DNA from: JBFONV01 sp040779335
GTDB taxonomy: Bacteria > Pseudomonadota > Gammaproteobacteria > Enterobacterales > Alteromonadaceae
NCBI GenBank assembly: GCA_040779335.1
Contig: JBFONV010000009.1
Span: 1-43,349, forward strand
Direction of reading: 5' to 3'
Length of the DNA stretch: 43,349 nt
Shown: piece by piece, positions 16,098-24,679 of the stretch
Layout of the letters: each line of letters begins with the position of its first letter
Numbering within the stretch: the stretch's first letter is position 1
Notes under the pieces: generated by a model
The model's database searches: none
What the model saw: the letters and a program-made list of their open reading frames with translations, nothing else
What the model was told of the DNA's origin: nothing
Position numbers and translations under genes: made by a program

Positions 16098-17312
16098 ATG
16101 TCGAACCATTTCCCAGTAAACCGCGAGTTATTTGATGACGTTATGGCGCCAAACTATGCGCCTTCTGCTGTAATTCCCGTACGTGGTCAAGGATCTAGAG
16201 TTTGGGATCAACAAGATCGTGAATATATCGACTTTGCCGGTGGCATCGCTGTAAATTGTCTAGGTCATTGTCATCCCGCTTTAGTTGGCGCACTAAAAGA
16301 ACAAAGTGAAAAAATTTGGCATTTGTCAAACGTAATGACTAACGAACCAGCGTTACGTTTAGCGAAAAAATTAGTCGATAATACCTTTGCTGAAAAAGTC
16401 TATTTTGCCAATTCAGGCGCAGAATCAAATGAAGCTGCACTTAAATTAGCTCGTCGTTGGGCGTTAGACGTTCATGGTGCAGACAAATCACAAATCATCG
16501 CCTTTAAGCAAGGTTTCCACGGTCGTACTTTCTTTACTGTAACTGTTGGTGGCCAAGCAGCATATTCTGACGGCTTCGGTCCAAAACCTGGCGATATTGA
16601 TCACGCTGAATACAACAATTTGGACAGCTTAAAAGCGCTAATCTCAGACAAAACCTGTGCCGTTGTTATGGAACCTCTACAAGGCGAAGGCGGTATTGTT
16701 TCTCCCACTGAAGAATTTGTTAAAGGTGTGCGCGAATTGTGTGACCAACACAATGCGTTACTTATCTTTGATGAAGTACAAACAGGTGTTGGCCGTTTAG
16801 GTGCTTTATATGCGTATATGGATTTGGGTGTTACTCCTGATATCTTAACAACGGCGAAAGCATTAGGCGGCGGTTTCCCTATTGGCGCGATGATCACAAC
16901 CACTGACATTGCTAAGCATCTTAAAGTAGGTACGCATGGCAGTACGTACGGTGGTAACCCGTTAGCCTGTGCCGTTGCTGAAGCAGCATTTGATACCGTT
17001 AATGATCCTGCTGTTTTAAATGGCGTAAAAGCGAAAGCTAAGCTATATGTAGATGGCTTGAACGCAATTAACGAAAAATATCATGTGTTTTCTGAGATTC
17101 GCGGTAAAGGCTTGTTAATTGGTGCAGTACTAACCGAAGAATACCAAGGTAAAGCAAAAGACTTTTTAAATGCAGCAATGACTGAAGGTCTTATGACATT
17201 AGTTGCTGGCGCAAACATTATTCGTTTTGCTCCATCTTTAGTTATTCCTGACGAAGATATTGCCGAAGGCTTAGCGCGTTTCGAAAAAGCGGTCGCTAAA
17301 CTAGCAAAATAA
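16098..17312 (+). CDS. astC: Acetylornithine/succinylornithine aminotransferase
   Basis: This class III PLP aminotransferase interconverts N-acetylornithine (biosynthesis, ArgD) or N-succinylornithine (catabolism, AstC) with its semialdehyde, using 2-oxoglutarate/glutamate. The 404 residues show YIDFAGGIAVNCLGHCHP, the PLP phosphate-binding FANSGAESNEAALKLAR, FHGRTFFTVTVGGQ, LIFDEVQTGVGR (Asp pairing with the cofactor) and the Schiff-base lysine in TTAKALGGGFPIGAM, then HGSTYGGNPLA. GAGGA precedes ATG 16098. Genes for AstA and AstD follow at once, which favours AstC, but argC-argB further on make a dual ArgD role likely. Confidence 0.92.
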   Translation: MSNHFPVNRELFDDVMAPNYAPSAVIPVRGQGSRVWDQQDREYIDFAGGIAVNCLGHCHPALVGALKEQSEKIWHLSNVMTNEPALRLAKKLVDNTFAEKVYFANSGAESNEAALKLARRWALDVHGADKSQIIAFKQGFHGRTFFTVTVGGQAAYSDGFGPKPGDIDHAEYNNLDSLKALISDKTCAVVMEPLQGEGGIVSPTEEFVKGVRELCDQHNALLIFDEVQTGVGRLGALYAYMDLGVTPDILTTAKALGGGFPIGAMITTTDIAKHLKVGTHGSTYGGNPLACAVAEAAFDTVNDPAVLNGVKAKAKLYVDGLNAINEKYHVFSEIRGKGLLIGAVLTEEYQGKAKDFLNAAMTEGLMTLVAGANIIRFAPSLVIPDEDIAEGLARFEKAVAKLAK

Positions 17313-17338
17313 TTTTCATTCATTCAGTATAGTAACTG

Positions 17339-17367
17339 TTTAGCTCTCGATATAACGTTGAGCTAAA
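17339..17367 (+). repeat. Hairpin between astC and astA
   Basis: TTTAGCTC and GAGCTAAA form an 8-bp perfect stem with a 13-base loop. It lies inside the presumed operon, ending 24 bases before the astA start, and could affect mRNA stability or partial termination. No T-run follows. Confidence 0.6.
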
Positions 17368-17391
17368 TGGTTGCTCCATTGGGAACATCCT

Positions 17392-18408
17392 ATGATTATC
17401 ATACGCCCTATTCAGCACAGCGATTATGACTCTTTACATCGTATAGCTGTAGAATCAGGACACGGTTTTACATCACTTCCGGTCAATGAAGAGCTATTAA
17501 AACAGCGCATTAATCGCGCCGAATCATCCTTCACTAAAGAAGTCACTCACCCGGGTAACGAAGGTTATCTTTTTGTTATGGAAGATACTGACACCGGTGA
17601 AGTGGTTGGTACCAGTGGTATCGAGGCCGCAGTAGGCCTTGATGATGCTTTTTATCACTATCATTTAGGTAAAGTGGTTCATAATTCGCGCGAATTAAAT
17701 ATTTATAATACCGTTGAAACATTGTCCCTTTGTAATGACTACACTGGCACGACGGAAATTTGTACCTTATTTTTAAGTGAAAGTCATCGTAAAAACAATA
17801 ACGGTCGATTTTTATCTCGTGTACGCTTTTTATTCATTGCTGAACATATGGAACGTTTTGCCGATACAATTATTGCCGAAATGCGTGGCGTGTCGGATGA
17901 AAATGGCGACTCCCCTTTCTGGCAATGGTTAGAAGAGCATTTTTTCTCTATCGATTTCCCAACAGCAGATTATTTAACCGGTATCGGTAAAAAAATATTT
18001 ATCGCTGAATTAATGCCTAAATACCCGATTTACGTCAACTTACTCAGCAAAGAAGCCCAGAAGGTTATCAATAAAGTGCACTCGAAAACGGTGCCTGCAT
18101 TACGTTTATTAGAAGCCGAAGGGTTTGCTCGCCGAGGTTACGTTGATATTTTTGATGGCGGTCCTACCGTTGAAGCGACTAAAGAGCAAATTAAAACCAT
18201 TCGTCAAAGTCAAAAATGCCAAGTCATTATTGGCGAAGTGAGCTCAACGGATAACTATATTATTTGTAATACCAATGTTGAAGCGTTTAGAGCGGTTCAG
18301 GCAGCCGTATCTCTGAGAGAAACCGCTCATCAAGTGGTTATTACAGATGAAGTTGCAAACACACTAAACGTCACCGATGGTGACTGGGTTCGCATAGTCG
18401 CTAACTAA
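17392..18408 (+). CDS. astA: Arginine N-succinyltransferase AstA
   Basis: AstA starts the arginine succinyltransferase (AST) pathway by moving succinyl from succinyl-CoA to the alpha-amino group of arginine. The product of about 338 residues begins MIIIRPIQHSDYDSLHRIA, then SGHGFTSLP, typical of this acyltransferase family. Conserved blocks include FVMEDTDTGEVVGTSGIEAAVG, CTLFLSESHRKNNNGRFLSR, a central FWQWLEEHFFSIDFPTADYL region and LRLLEAEGFARRGYVDIFDGGPT. ATG 17392 has GGGA seven bases upstream; a TTG at 17371 would add seven untypical residues. Confidence 0.96.
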   Translation: MIIIRPIQHSDYDSLHRIAVESGHGFTSLPVNEELLKQRINRAESSFTKEVTHPGNEGYLFVMEDTDTGEVVGTSGIEAAVGLDDAFYHYHLGKVVHNSRELNIYNTVETLSLCNDYTGTTEICTLFLSESHRKNNNGRFLSRVRFLFIAEHMERFADTIIAEMRGVSDENGDSPFWQWLEEHFFSIDFPTADYLTGIGKKIFIAELMPKYPIYVNLLSKEAQKVINKVHSKTVPALRLLEAEGFARRGYVDIFDGGPTVEATKEQIKTIRQSQKCQVIIGEVSSTDNYIICNTNVEAFRAVQAAVSLRETAHQVVITDEVANTLNVTDGDWVRIVAN

Positions 18409-18426
18409 TTGTTCGAGGAAAACACA

Positions 18427-19890
18427 ATGTCTCACAATACGCAATTTATCGCCGGTTCTTGGTTGGTTGGCGAAGGTCCAGCTTTTACATCAACGAATCC
18501 AGCAAATAACGAACTATTATGGCAAGGCAACGCAGCGTCGCCAGCACAAGTAAATACTGCAATTGAATCAGCTCGTGAAGCGTTTTATAAATGGGCGGAT
18601 TTAAGTTTTGAACAACGCTTAGCGATTATTGAAAAATTTGCCGAAGTGCTTGCTGAACATAAAGAAGAACTCGCTGTTGCTATTGCCAAAGAAACGGGCC
18701 GTTTGTTATGGGAAACTCGCACTGAAATAGGTGCAATGATCGGTAAAGTCGGCATTTCAGTTCGTGCATATCACGAACGTACTGGCACAGTGGAAAACCC
18801 AATGCCAGGTGCAAAAGCATTTATACGCCATCGTCCTCACGGCGTTGTTGCCGTTTTTGGCCCTTATAATTTCCCTGCACATTTACCTAACAGCCATATA
18901 GTTCCAGCATTATTAGCGGGTAATACCGTGGTATTTAAGCCGAGCGAACTAACTCCATTAGTGGCGCAAATCACCATGCAGTTATGGCAAAAAGCCGGCT
19001 TACCTGATGGCGTGATCAACATGGTACAAGGGGAAGTAGAAACGGGTAAGGCATTGGCAAGCCATGCAGGCATAGACGGTTTATTCTTCACTGGTAGCTC
19101 AGCCACAGGCCACATCTTGCACCAACAGTTTGCTGGTCAACCAGGTAAAATACTAGCACTAGAAATGGGTGGTAATAACCCTTTAATCGTCAAAGATGTC
19201 AGCGATGTTGATGCTGTCGTGCACGATATTATTCAATCAGCTTTTGTTACTACTGGCCAGCGCTGCACCTGCGCACGTCGTTTGTTTTTAGAAAATAACG
19301 CCACTGGCGATGCCATCTTAGAACGTTTAGTTGCAGTGACTAAACAAATTAAGAGCGGTAGTTATGATGATGAAGATGCCTTTATCAGTTCGTTGATTTC
19401 GGAAAAAGCTGCCCTTGGATTAGTCGCCGCGCAACAAGAATTGATTGATTTAGGTGGTAAAGTCTTAGTTGAAATGAAACATACTCTAGGTACAGGTTTT
19501 GTCACGCCGAGTATTGTAGAAGTCACTAATGTTAAAAATATTCCTGACGAAGAACACTTTGGTCCGCTATTAAAAGTTTATCGTTATGATGATTTTGAGC
19601 AGGCGATCAAAGAAGCAAATAACACCAGCTTTGGCCTGTCGGCGGGTTTGTTAAGTGATAGTGAAGAATTATGGACACATTTCTTAACGCGTATTCGTGC
19701 AGGTATCGTCAATCGTAACCGACCAACTACGGGTGCCAACAGTGCTGCGCCATTTGGTGGTATTGGTGCAAGTGGTAACCATAGAGCCGGTGCTTATTAT
19801 GCCGCTGACTATTGTGCATTCCCGATTTCATCTGTTGAAGTAGACAAAGTGGCGTTACCTGAATCATTAAGCCCAGGATTAAAGTTCTAA
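18427..19890 (+). CDS. astD: N-succinylglutamate semialdehyde dehydrogenase AstD
   Basis: AstD oxidises N-succinylglutamate 5-semialdehyde with NAD(P)+ to N-succinylglutamate, the fourth AST step. The product of 487 residues has the aldehyde dehydrogenase layout: VVAVFGPYNFPAHLPN, NTVVFKPSELTP, the Rossmann turn FTGSSATGHIL, the general-base glutamate in LEMGGNNPL, the catalytic cysteine in TTGQRCTCARR and EEHFGPLLKVYRYDD. ATG 18427 follows GAGGAA by five bases. The start lies 18 bases after astA's stop, so the two genes form one unit. Confidence 0.96.
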   Translation: MSHNTQFIAGSWLVGEGPAFTSTNPANNELLWQGNAASPAQVNTAIESAREAFYKWADLSFEQRLAIIEKFAEVLAEHKEELAVAIAKETGRLLWETRTEIGAMIGKVGISVRAYHERTGTVENPMPGAKAFIRHRPHGVVAVFGPYNFPAHLPNSHIVPALLAGNTVVFKPSELTPLVAQITMQLWQKAGLPDGVINMVQGEVETGKALASHAGIDGLFFTGSSATGHILHQQFAGQPGKILALEMGGNNPLIVKDVSDVDAVVHDIIQSAFVTTGQRCTCARRLFLENNATGDAILERLVAVTKQIKSGSYDDEDAFISSLISEKAALGLVAAQQELIDLGGKVLVEMKHTLGTGFVTPSIVEVTNVKNIPDEEHFGPLLKVYRYDDFEQAIKEANNTSFGLSAGLLSDSEELWTHFLTRIRAGIVNRNRPTTGANSAAPFGGIGASGNHRAGAYYAADYCAFPISSVEVDKVALPESLSPGLKF

Positions 19891-19909
19891 TTGGCTTAAG
19901 TTCAGTTAT

Positions 19910-19939
19910 TGGCACTAAGGTAACCATGCCTTAGTGCCA
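19910..19939 (+). repeat. Strong hairpin between astD and astE
   Basis: TGGCACTAAGG and CCTTAGTGCCA form a perfect 11-bp stem around an 8-base loop. It lies 20 bases after astD's stop and about 47 before astE. There is no T-run, so a full intrinsic terminator is doubtful; it could protect the upstream mRNA or bind a protein. Confidence 0.75.
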
Positions 19940-19986
19940 CATTCATTTAACCTGTTGCTTTTATCGATTTAGTTTTCGAGGATTTT

Positions 19987-21027
19987 ATGGATAATTTTTC
20001 ATCCACATTTGAAGAGTTTCTTACCTCTGGTGATTTTTTATCACTAACAAGCAAGTATGAATTAGGTATTCCAAGTACCCAAGAATTTCATCTTGATGAT
20101 GCAAAAGCGACATTATTAGATTCAGGCGTGTTACTGGTTGAACCTAACGTTCTTAATGAAAAGCCAAAAGACATCCTTATTTCTTCGGGCATTCATGGTA
20201 ACGAAACCGCCCCAATAGAAATCGTCAACCAACTCGTTGGTGAAATATTACAGGGAAAAACGCCGGTTAAACAGCGCACGCTGTTCATCATCGGCAACCC
20301 AGTGGCAATGAATATCAGTGAACGTTTTCAAAGCGAAAACTTAAATCGTTTATTCTGTGGAAAATATAAAAATACTGATGAAAACTACGAAAGTCTGCGC
20401 GCCGAAAAGCTAGAAAGCTATGTGCGCGATTTTTTTAGCCCGGTCAACGGCCAAAACACCGTTAAATATCATTATGATTTGCACACTGCGATACGCGCTT
20501 CTAAATATGAAAAGTTTGCTATATATCCCTACAGAAGCGATCGCGCTTGGGATAAAGAACAGTTGAGATTTTTGCAAAGTTCCGGGGTTGATACTATTCT
20601 TTTTGGGCATGCTCCTAGCGGCACATTTTCGTACTTTACGAGTGAAGAGTTTCAAGCACATGCATTTACTGTCGAGTTAGGAAAAGTCATGCCGTTTGGC
20701 GAAAATAACATGGCAAGCTTTCAAAAAATCACCGATAACTTGCGATCGCTTATCGAAGATAAACCAATAGTCATGGCAGCGTTTGATAACGACAATTTTA
20801 ATTTATTTACAGTGCTTGGCGATATCACCAAAGTAACAGATGAATTTATTTTACATATTGCTGACGATGTCAGTAATTTTACCGACTTTCCTGTTGGAAC
20901 CTTATTGTCAACAGACGGTAAGAGTGAATACATAACAAGTCAGCTGGGCGAGAGCATTGTTTTTCCGAATGCCAATGTAGCAAATGGTCAACGTGCTGGT
21001 CTATTGGTTGTACCGACCCAACTGTAA
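19987..21027 (+). CDS. astE: Succinylglutamate desuccinylase AstE
   Basis: AstE is a zinc hydrolase that splits N-succinylglutamate to succinate and glutamate, the last AST step. The 346 residues carry the zinc motif in SSGIHGNETAPIEIV (His and Glu about residues 62-65), the third-ligand region YHYDLHTAIR (about 162-171) and the active-site FTVELGKVMPFG (Glu about 223-234). This is the M14-like AstE/aspartoacylase arrangement. GAGG lies six bases before ATG 19987. The AST gene for arginine dihydrolase on succinylarginine (astB) is not in the window. Confidence 0.95.
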   Translation: MDNFSSTFEEFLTSGDFLSLTSKYELGIPSTQEFHLDDAKATLLDSGVLLVEPNVLNEKPKDILISSGIHGNETAPIEIVNQLVGEILQGKTPVKQRTLFIIGNPVAMNISERFQSENLNRLFCGKYKNTDENYESLRAEKLESYVRDFFSPVNGQNTVKYHYDLHTAIRASKYEKFAIYPYRSDRAWDKEQLRFLQSSGVDTILFGHAPSGTFSYFTSEEFQAHAFTVELGKVMPFGENNMASFQKITDNLRSLIEDKPIVMAAFDNDNFNLFTVLGDITKVTDEFILHIADDVSNFTDFPVGTLLSTDGKSEYITSQLGESIVFPNANVANGQRAGLLVVPTQL

Positions 21028-21085
21028 AGGGTCACTTGAATAAATAAGAACAAGCGTAAGACTAGTCCGCTTTTTAGACTGGTTT

Positions 21086-21123
21086 AACACTTTAATCAAA
21101 CGAGAACCTCGCATTAAAGTGTT
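21086..21123 (+). repeat. Nested inverted repeat upstream of argC
   Basis: AACACTTTAAT and ATTAAAGTGTT are perfect 11-bp arms. Inside them, CGAG and CTCG form a second stem with an AAC loop. The element ends 24 bases before the argC start. A weaker pair (ACTAGTC/GACTGGT) lies just upstream at about 21063-21083. It could be a protein-binding site or an mRNA structure controlling argCB. It does not match the ArgR box. Confidence 0.7.
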
Positions 21124-21147
21124 AATAATTTAAAGTAGAGGAAAACC

Positions 21148-22212
21148 ATGAGCAAAACTAAAGTAGCTATCATTGGTGGTGCTGGATACGGTGCAGCAGA
21201 ATTACTTCGTCACCTTATCGTTCGTGATGACGTTGAAGTATTACGCGTTTCAAGTAAAGACTATATTGGTAAAACAATCGGTCAAGTACATCGCTCTTTA
21301 TTCGGTTTAGAAAAAGCCAATCTTGTTATTCAAGACATCACGCCACAAGAATGTGTTGAAGGTGCGGATATAGTGTTCTTAGCAATGCCACATATTATTA
21401 CCGCGCGTGTTGCCATGGAGTTATTTGATACCGGCGTTCGTATTATCGATTTATCAGGTGATTTTCGTCTTGAAAGCCTTGACGATTATGTCCGTGATTA
21501 TGCACCAGAGCATCCTTGTGCAGACCGACTAGGTACCTTTACTTACGGTATGCCAGAACTCAATGCCGAGGCTATCAAAACAGCACAGTATGTTGCCAGC
21601 CCTGGCTGTTTCGCTACCGGCATTGCAGTAGGTTTGTTACCTTTAGCAAAAGCAGGCATCTTAGTTGACAGTAACGTTCGCACGGTTGCTATGACAGGGT
21701 CTTCTGGCTCAGGTGTTCGCCCAATTGAAGGCACTCACCATCCTGTACGTACTAACAACCTTAAAGCGTATAAAGCCTTGCAACATCAGCATCGTGCTGA
21801 AATTTTACAAACCTTAGGTAAAGCAGGCGCACAAAATACATCGTTAGACTTTATTCCTGTGTCTGCGCCATTGGTACGTGGCATTTTAGCTATTTCTCAA
21901 CTGGATTTACCAGAAGGTTATAGCGAAGCTGATATTCAAGCGATGTATGAAGATTATTATGCCGACCATCGCAGTGTTATCGTGATGCCCGCAGGTCAAA
22001 GCCCAGAAGTGGTTGCTGTTAAAAATACGATTCGTGTTGAAGTAGGCATTAGTGTACGCATTGATGAATTAACCGGACAACGCACACTAGCTTGTATATC
22101 TGCTATCGACAATCTTGTTAAAGGTGGCGCTGGCCAAGCCGTGCAAAGCTTTAACTTGATGACCGGCAAAGATGCATCGTTTGGCTTAGATCAACCTGGC
22201 ATTTGGCCATAA
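21148..22212 (+). CDS. argC: N-acetyl-gamma-glutamyl-phosphate reductase ArgC
   Basis: ArgC reduces N-acetylglutamyl phosphate with NADPH to N-acetylglutamate semialdehyde. The 354 residues start with the NADPH loop KVAIIGGAGYGAAELLRHL; the usual form is GASGYTGxEL, so the YGAAEL variant is notable. The catalytic cysteine is C154 in SPGCFATGIA. TGSSGSGVRP and THHPVRTNNLKAY are substrate blocks and DNLVKGGAGQAVQ closes the enzyme. AGAGGA precedes ATG 21148. It overlaps or abuts argB and forms a two-gene unit behind the ast genes. Confidence 0.94.
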   Translation: MSKTKVAIIGGAGYGAAELLRHLIVRDDVEVLRVSSKDYIGKTIGQVHRSLFGLEKANLVIQDITPQECVEGADIVFLAMPHIITARVAMELFDTGVRIIDLSGDFRLESLDDYVRDYAPEHPCADRLGTFTYGMPELNAEAIKTAQYVASPGCFATGIAVGLLPLAKAGILVDSNVRTVAMTGSSGSGVRPIEGTHHPVRTNNLKAYKALQHQHRAEILQTLGKAGAQNTSLDFIPVSAPLVRGILAISQLDLPEGYSEADIQAMYEDYYADHRSVIVMPAGQSPEVVAVKNTIRVEVGISVRIDELTGQRTLACISAIDNLVKGGAGQAVQSFNLMTGKDASFGLDQPGIWP

Positions 22213-22214
22213 TC

Positions 22215-23057
22215 ATGACGGCTACACATAAACAACCTGTCGCGGTTGTCAAAGTAGGCGGTGACGTCCTGCAAGGACAAGTAGAGCGTGAGGGCATCGC
22301 TGCTAACGTCAAAGATCTTGTTGATGCAGGTTGGCGCGTGATCTTATTACATGGTGGTGGCCCACAAGTAAACGAATTGCAGGAAAAGCATGGGCTTGTT
22401 CCTAACAAAGTTGCCGGCCGCAGAATTACCAGTGAAGCTGATTTACTGGTAGTAAAGCAAGCCATTTGTGGCGAAGTAAACGTAAGTTTAATGCAAGAAC
22501 TGCAGCACGTTGGCATTAACGCTTTTGCATGCAACGGTGCTTCGGGCAAACTTATTACCGCTACTAAACGTCCGCCAAGAGTAATGTCTGGTGCGGGTGA
22601 TCAGCCAATTGATTTTGGTGAAGTTGGTGATGTGGTTGCCGTAAATGCAGACTTGCTCAATAACCTGACTGAACTTGGTTTAGTCCCTGTTATTGCGACC
22701 TTGGGGGTAGAAGCAAACTCTGGACGGATATTTAACATTAATGCTGATACCACAGTCGTGCAAATAGCCCGAGCATTAAAAGCGGATTTATTGCTACTAA
22801 CGACCGCTGTAGGGGCGATATATCGCGACCTTGATCAGCCAGATACCCGTATCGCACAAATCAATGCTGAGCAAGCAAAAGCTTTGATTAATGAAGGTGT
22901 GATTCAAGGTGGCATGATCCCGAAAGTTGAAGAAGCCTTATCCGTGCTTAATAATGGCGTTAAAAATATAGCCATTGTTGGGCCACAGATTAAGGGTGCT
23001 TTTCTTGACGTAGCGACCGGAAAAGGTAGTAAAGGAACCAGTATAAAATTGCTGTAA
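22215..23057 (+). CDS. argB: Acetylglutamate kinase-like protein ArgB
   Basis: ArgB phosphorylates the gamma-carboxyl group of N-acetylglutamate. The 280 residues show the amino-acid-kinase layout: VVKVGGDVLQ (phosphate loop; the usual form is KxGGxxL), ILLHGGGPQVNEL (substrate and nucleotide turn), GRRITSEADLLVVKQAICGEVN, NADTTVVQIARALKADLLLLT and QGGMIPKVEEAL (catalytic Lys). The conserved cores make the family secure, but the stretch TATKRPPRVMSGAG and the GGDVLQ loop are not the common gammaproteobacterial form. ATG 22215 is three bases after argC's stop; TTG 22203 would overlap it. Confidence 0.9.
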   Translation: MTATHKQPVAVVKVGGDVLQGQVEREGIAANVKDLVDAGWRVILLHGGGPQVNELQEKHGLVPNKVAGRRITSEADLLVVKQAICGEVNVSLMQELQHVGINAFACNGASGKLITATKRPPRVMSGAGDQPIDFGEVGDVVAVNADLLNNLTELGLVPVIATLGVEANSGRIFNINADTTVVQIARALKADLLLLTTAVGAIYRDLDQPDTRIAQINAEQAKALINEGVIQGGMIPKVEEALSVLNNGVKNIAIVGPQIKGAFLDVATGKGSKGTSIKLL

Positions 23058-23355
23058 TTTTGTACTAGCATCACAGTAGTTAATCTCTTATAATGCGCGC
23101 CATTAGCTACTGTGTTTCAAATTAACGATAAAGTATTACTTAATTTTTAATGACTAAACAATATCAATATCAAATCGCCGGCTCTAGACCCGCTTTTTTC
23201 AAAAGTATCGATCAAATCTAACTTTTTCTGAGGAAAGGTTAGAGCGCTTATTCGTGTAAATATCACCACTGATTTCAAAACACTCGTTATCTAACCTCTG
23301 CTCGTCCGTAACTTATATTTTTTTAAACCTTATATACTATTAATAGGATAAACTT
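23058..23355 (+). other. Non-coding spacer, possible long leader of the DUF1338 gene
   Basis: These 298 bases hold no convincing gene. TATAAT at 23089-23094 is followed by GCGCGCC, a promoter-like -10 with no clear -35. A weak stem (CTAAC...GGTTAG, about 23217-23242) and a second copy of CTAACCTCT near 23291 are visible. A second -10-like TATACT lies just before the DUF1338 gene. I match no known riboswitch. Confidence 0.4.
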
Positions 23356-24159
23356 ATGACGACTCAAGTTTCTGCTTTATTTGATAAAATCTGGCAATCA
23401 TACATTGAAGTAACTCCTTCTGCAGGCAAGGTACACCAACTACTTGGCTCCGGAAATGACGTGATTAATGATCATGTAGCATATCGTACATTTAATATTG
23501 AAAAAGTGAATATAGATAAGCTCGCGGCACCATTAATCGCCCTGGGCTACAAAGAATGTGGGCAATACACATTTGAAGCAAAAAAGCTTAACGCCAAACA
23601 CTTCGAACATGAAGATACAACATTACCGAAAGTGTTTATTAGTGAGCTACTGGTAGAAGAGTTTTCATCGGAAACACAGGCTATCATTAATAAAATAGTT
23701 GACGCTATTGACGAAGAAAAAGTTGGCAACGCAGAGTTTTTATATTCGGGTACGCAATGGAAAATTTCTTCATCAGAGTACGATATATTGCTAGCGGAAA
23801 GTGAATATGCAGCGTGGGTAGCAGCATGGGGCTATCGCGCTAATCATTTTACAGTCAGCATTAATCACTTAAGAGATTACAACAGCATTGAAGATGTAAA
23901 CGCAGCCGTCAAAAATGGTGGTTTTACGCTTAATACCGTTGGTGGCGAAATAAAAGGTGATATTACGGTTAAATTAGAACAATCATCAACTATGGCTGAC
24001 GTTGCTCAAGTTGAATTTGCCGATAAAACCGTCAAAATCCCTAGCTGTTTTTATGAGTTTGCCAAGCGTTACCCTCTAGAAAATGGTGAGTTATATTCTG
24101 GTTTCGTTGCCGCGTCAGCAGACAAAATCTTTGAAAGCACCAATAACACGAAACACTAA
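23356..24159 (+). CDS. DUF1338 family protein, 2-oxoadipate dioxygenase/decarboxylase-like
   Basis: The product has 267 residues. The DUF1338 family (HglS/YdcJ, plant FLO7) includes Fe(II) enzymes that convert 2-oxoadipate to 2-hydroxyglutarate in lysine catabolism. Expected metal-site blocks are seen: NDHVAYRTFNIEKVN (first His, about residues 38-52), YRANHFTVSINHL (second His, about 163-175), and the C-terminal PSCFYEFAKRYPLENGELYSGF (Glu) split over the last 50 residues. The shorter length, near 265 rather than about 460, fits the compact bacterial subfamily, whose substrate is unproven. AGGA precedes ATG 23356. It is monocistronic, ending in a hairpin. Confidence 0.85.
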   Translation: MTTQVSALFDKIWQSYIEVTPSAGKVHQLLGSGNDVINDHVAYRTFNIEKVNIDKLAAPLIALGYKECGQYTFEAKKLNAKHFEHEDTTLPKVFISELLVEEFSSETQAIINKIVDAIDEEKVGNAEFLYSGTQWKISSSEYDILLAESEYAAWVAAWGYRANHFTVSINHLRDYNSIEDVNAAVKNGGFTLNTVGGEIKGDITVKLEQSSTMADVAQVEFADKTVKIPSCFYEFAKRYPLENGELYSGFVAASADKIFESTNNTKH

Positions 24160-24176
24160 TTCTTAGTTTTTCAACA

Positions 24177-24205
24177 ATATGGACTGCTAATAAAGCAGTC
24201 CATAT
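24177..24205 (+). terminator. Hairpin after the DUF1338 gene
   Basis: ATATGGACTGC and GCAGTCCATAT form a perfect 11-bp stem around TAATAAA, followed by TTCAT. The T-run is short, so it is a probable but not ideal terminator. Confidence 0.6.
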
Positions 24206-24316
24206 TTCATAAATTCACCGATCAATTATCTTCATCAGTAGCTATTTCTTGATTCTGATATAATAATAAGAGTACAGTAAGCATCTTTATAATTATTTAG
24301 GAAAAGAGTGATTTTT

Positions 24317-24679
24317 ATGGTCATTGATACCGACGGCTACATGCATATTATTGAGTATTTGACCGAACACTTTAGCCTATTCGAAAATCCTGGTAATAGC
24401 CCTCAATATAGTGAAACGGTAATGACCGTTATCGAAGAGGAGCTTAGTGAGCAAATAATCACAGTCTGTAGCCAAAATGAAATGCTCACTTTTAATCAAC
24501 GAAACACCATTATCCGAGAAGTCGATGCGATAGTATCAGATTTAGAGGAAATCCTTTCCGGCGTTGTTAATAACCATGTTACCGAAGAGCAAATTGTCTT
24601 TATTAAGGAATTGTCCGCACTAATAAAGAACTTGTTTGATACCGAAATACATACGCAACTACTTGCGCAAGAAAAGTAA
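24317..24679 (+). CDS. Small acidic helical protein, unknown function
   Basis: I do not recognise a family. From ATG 24317 the product has 120 residues and no signal peptide or membrane helix. It is acidic and predicted mostly helical, with heptad-like hydrophobic spacing (for example IREVDAIVSDLEEILSGVV at about 67-85 and IVFIKELSALIKNLF at about 95-109). A single cysteine lies near residue 52. AGGAAAAGAG eight bases upstream favours ATG 24317 over GTG 24308. It stands alone before the OsmC-type gene, with 140 bases between them; gene neighbours offer no clear role. Confidence 0.65.
   Translation: MVIDTDGYMHIIEYLTEHFSLFENPGNSPQYSETVMTVIEEELSEQIITVCSQNEMLTFNQRNTIIREVDAIVSDLEEILSGVVNNHVTEEQIVFIKELSALIKNLFDTEIHTQLLAQEK

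Noticed and set aside
15927..16109. Minus-strand 60-codon ORF upstream of astC
   Set aside because: It covers the astC promoter and start region, has no ribosome site and no recognisable motif.
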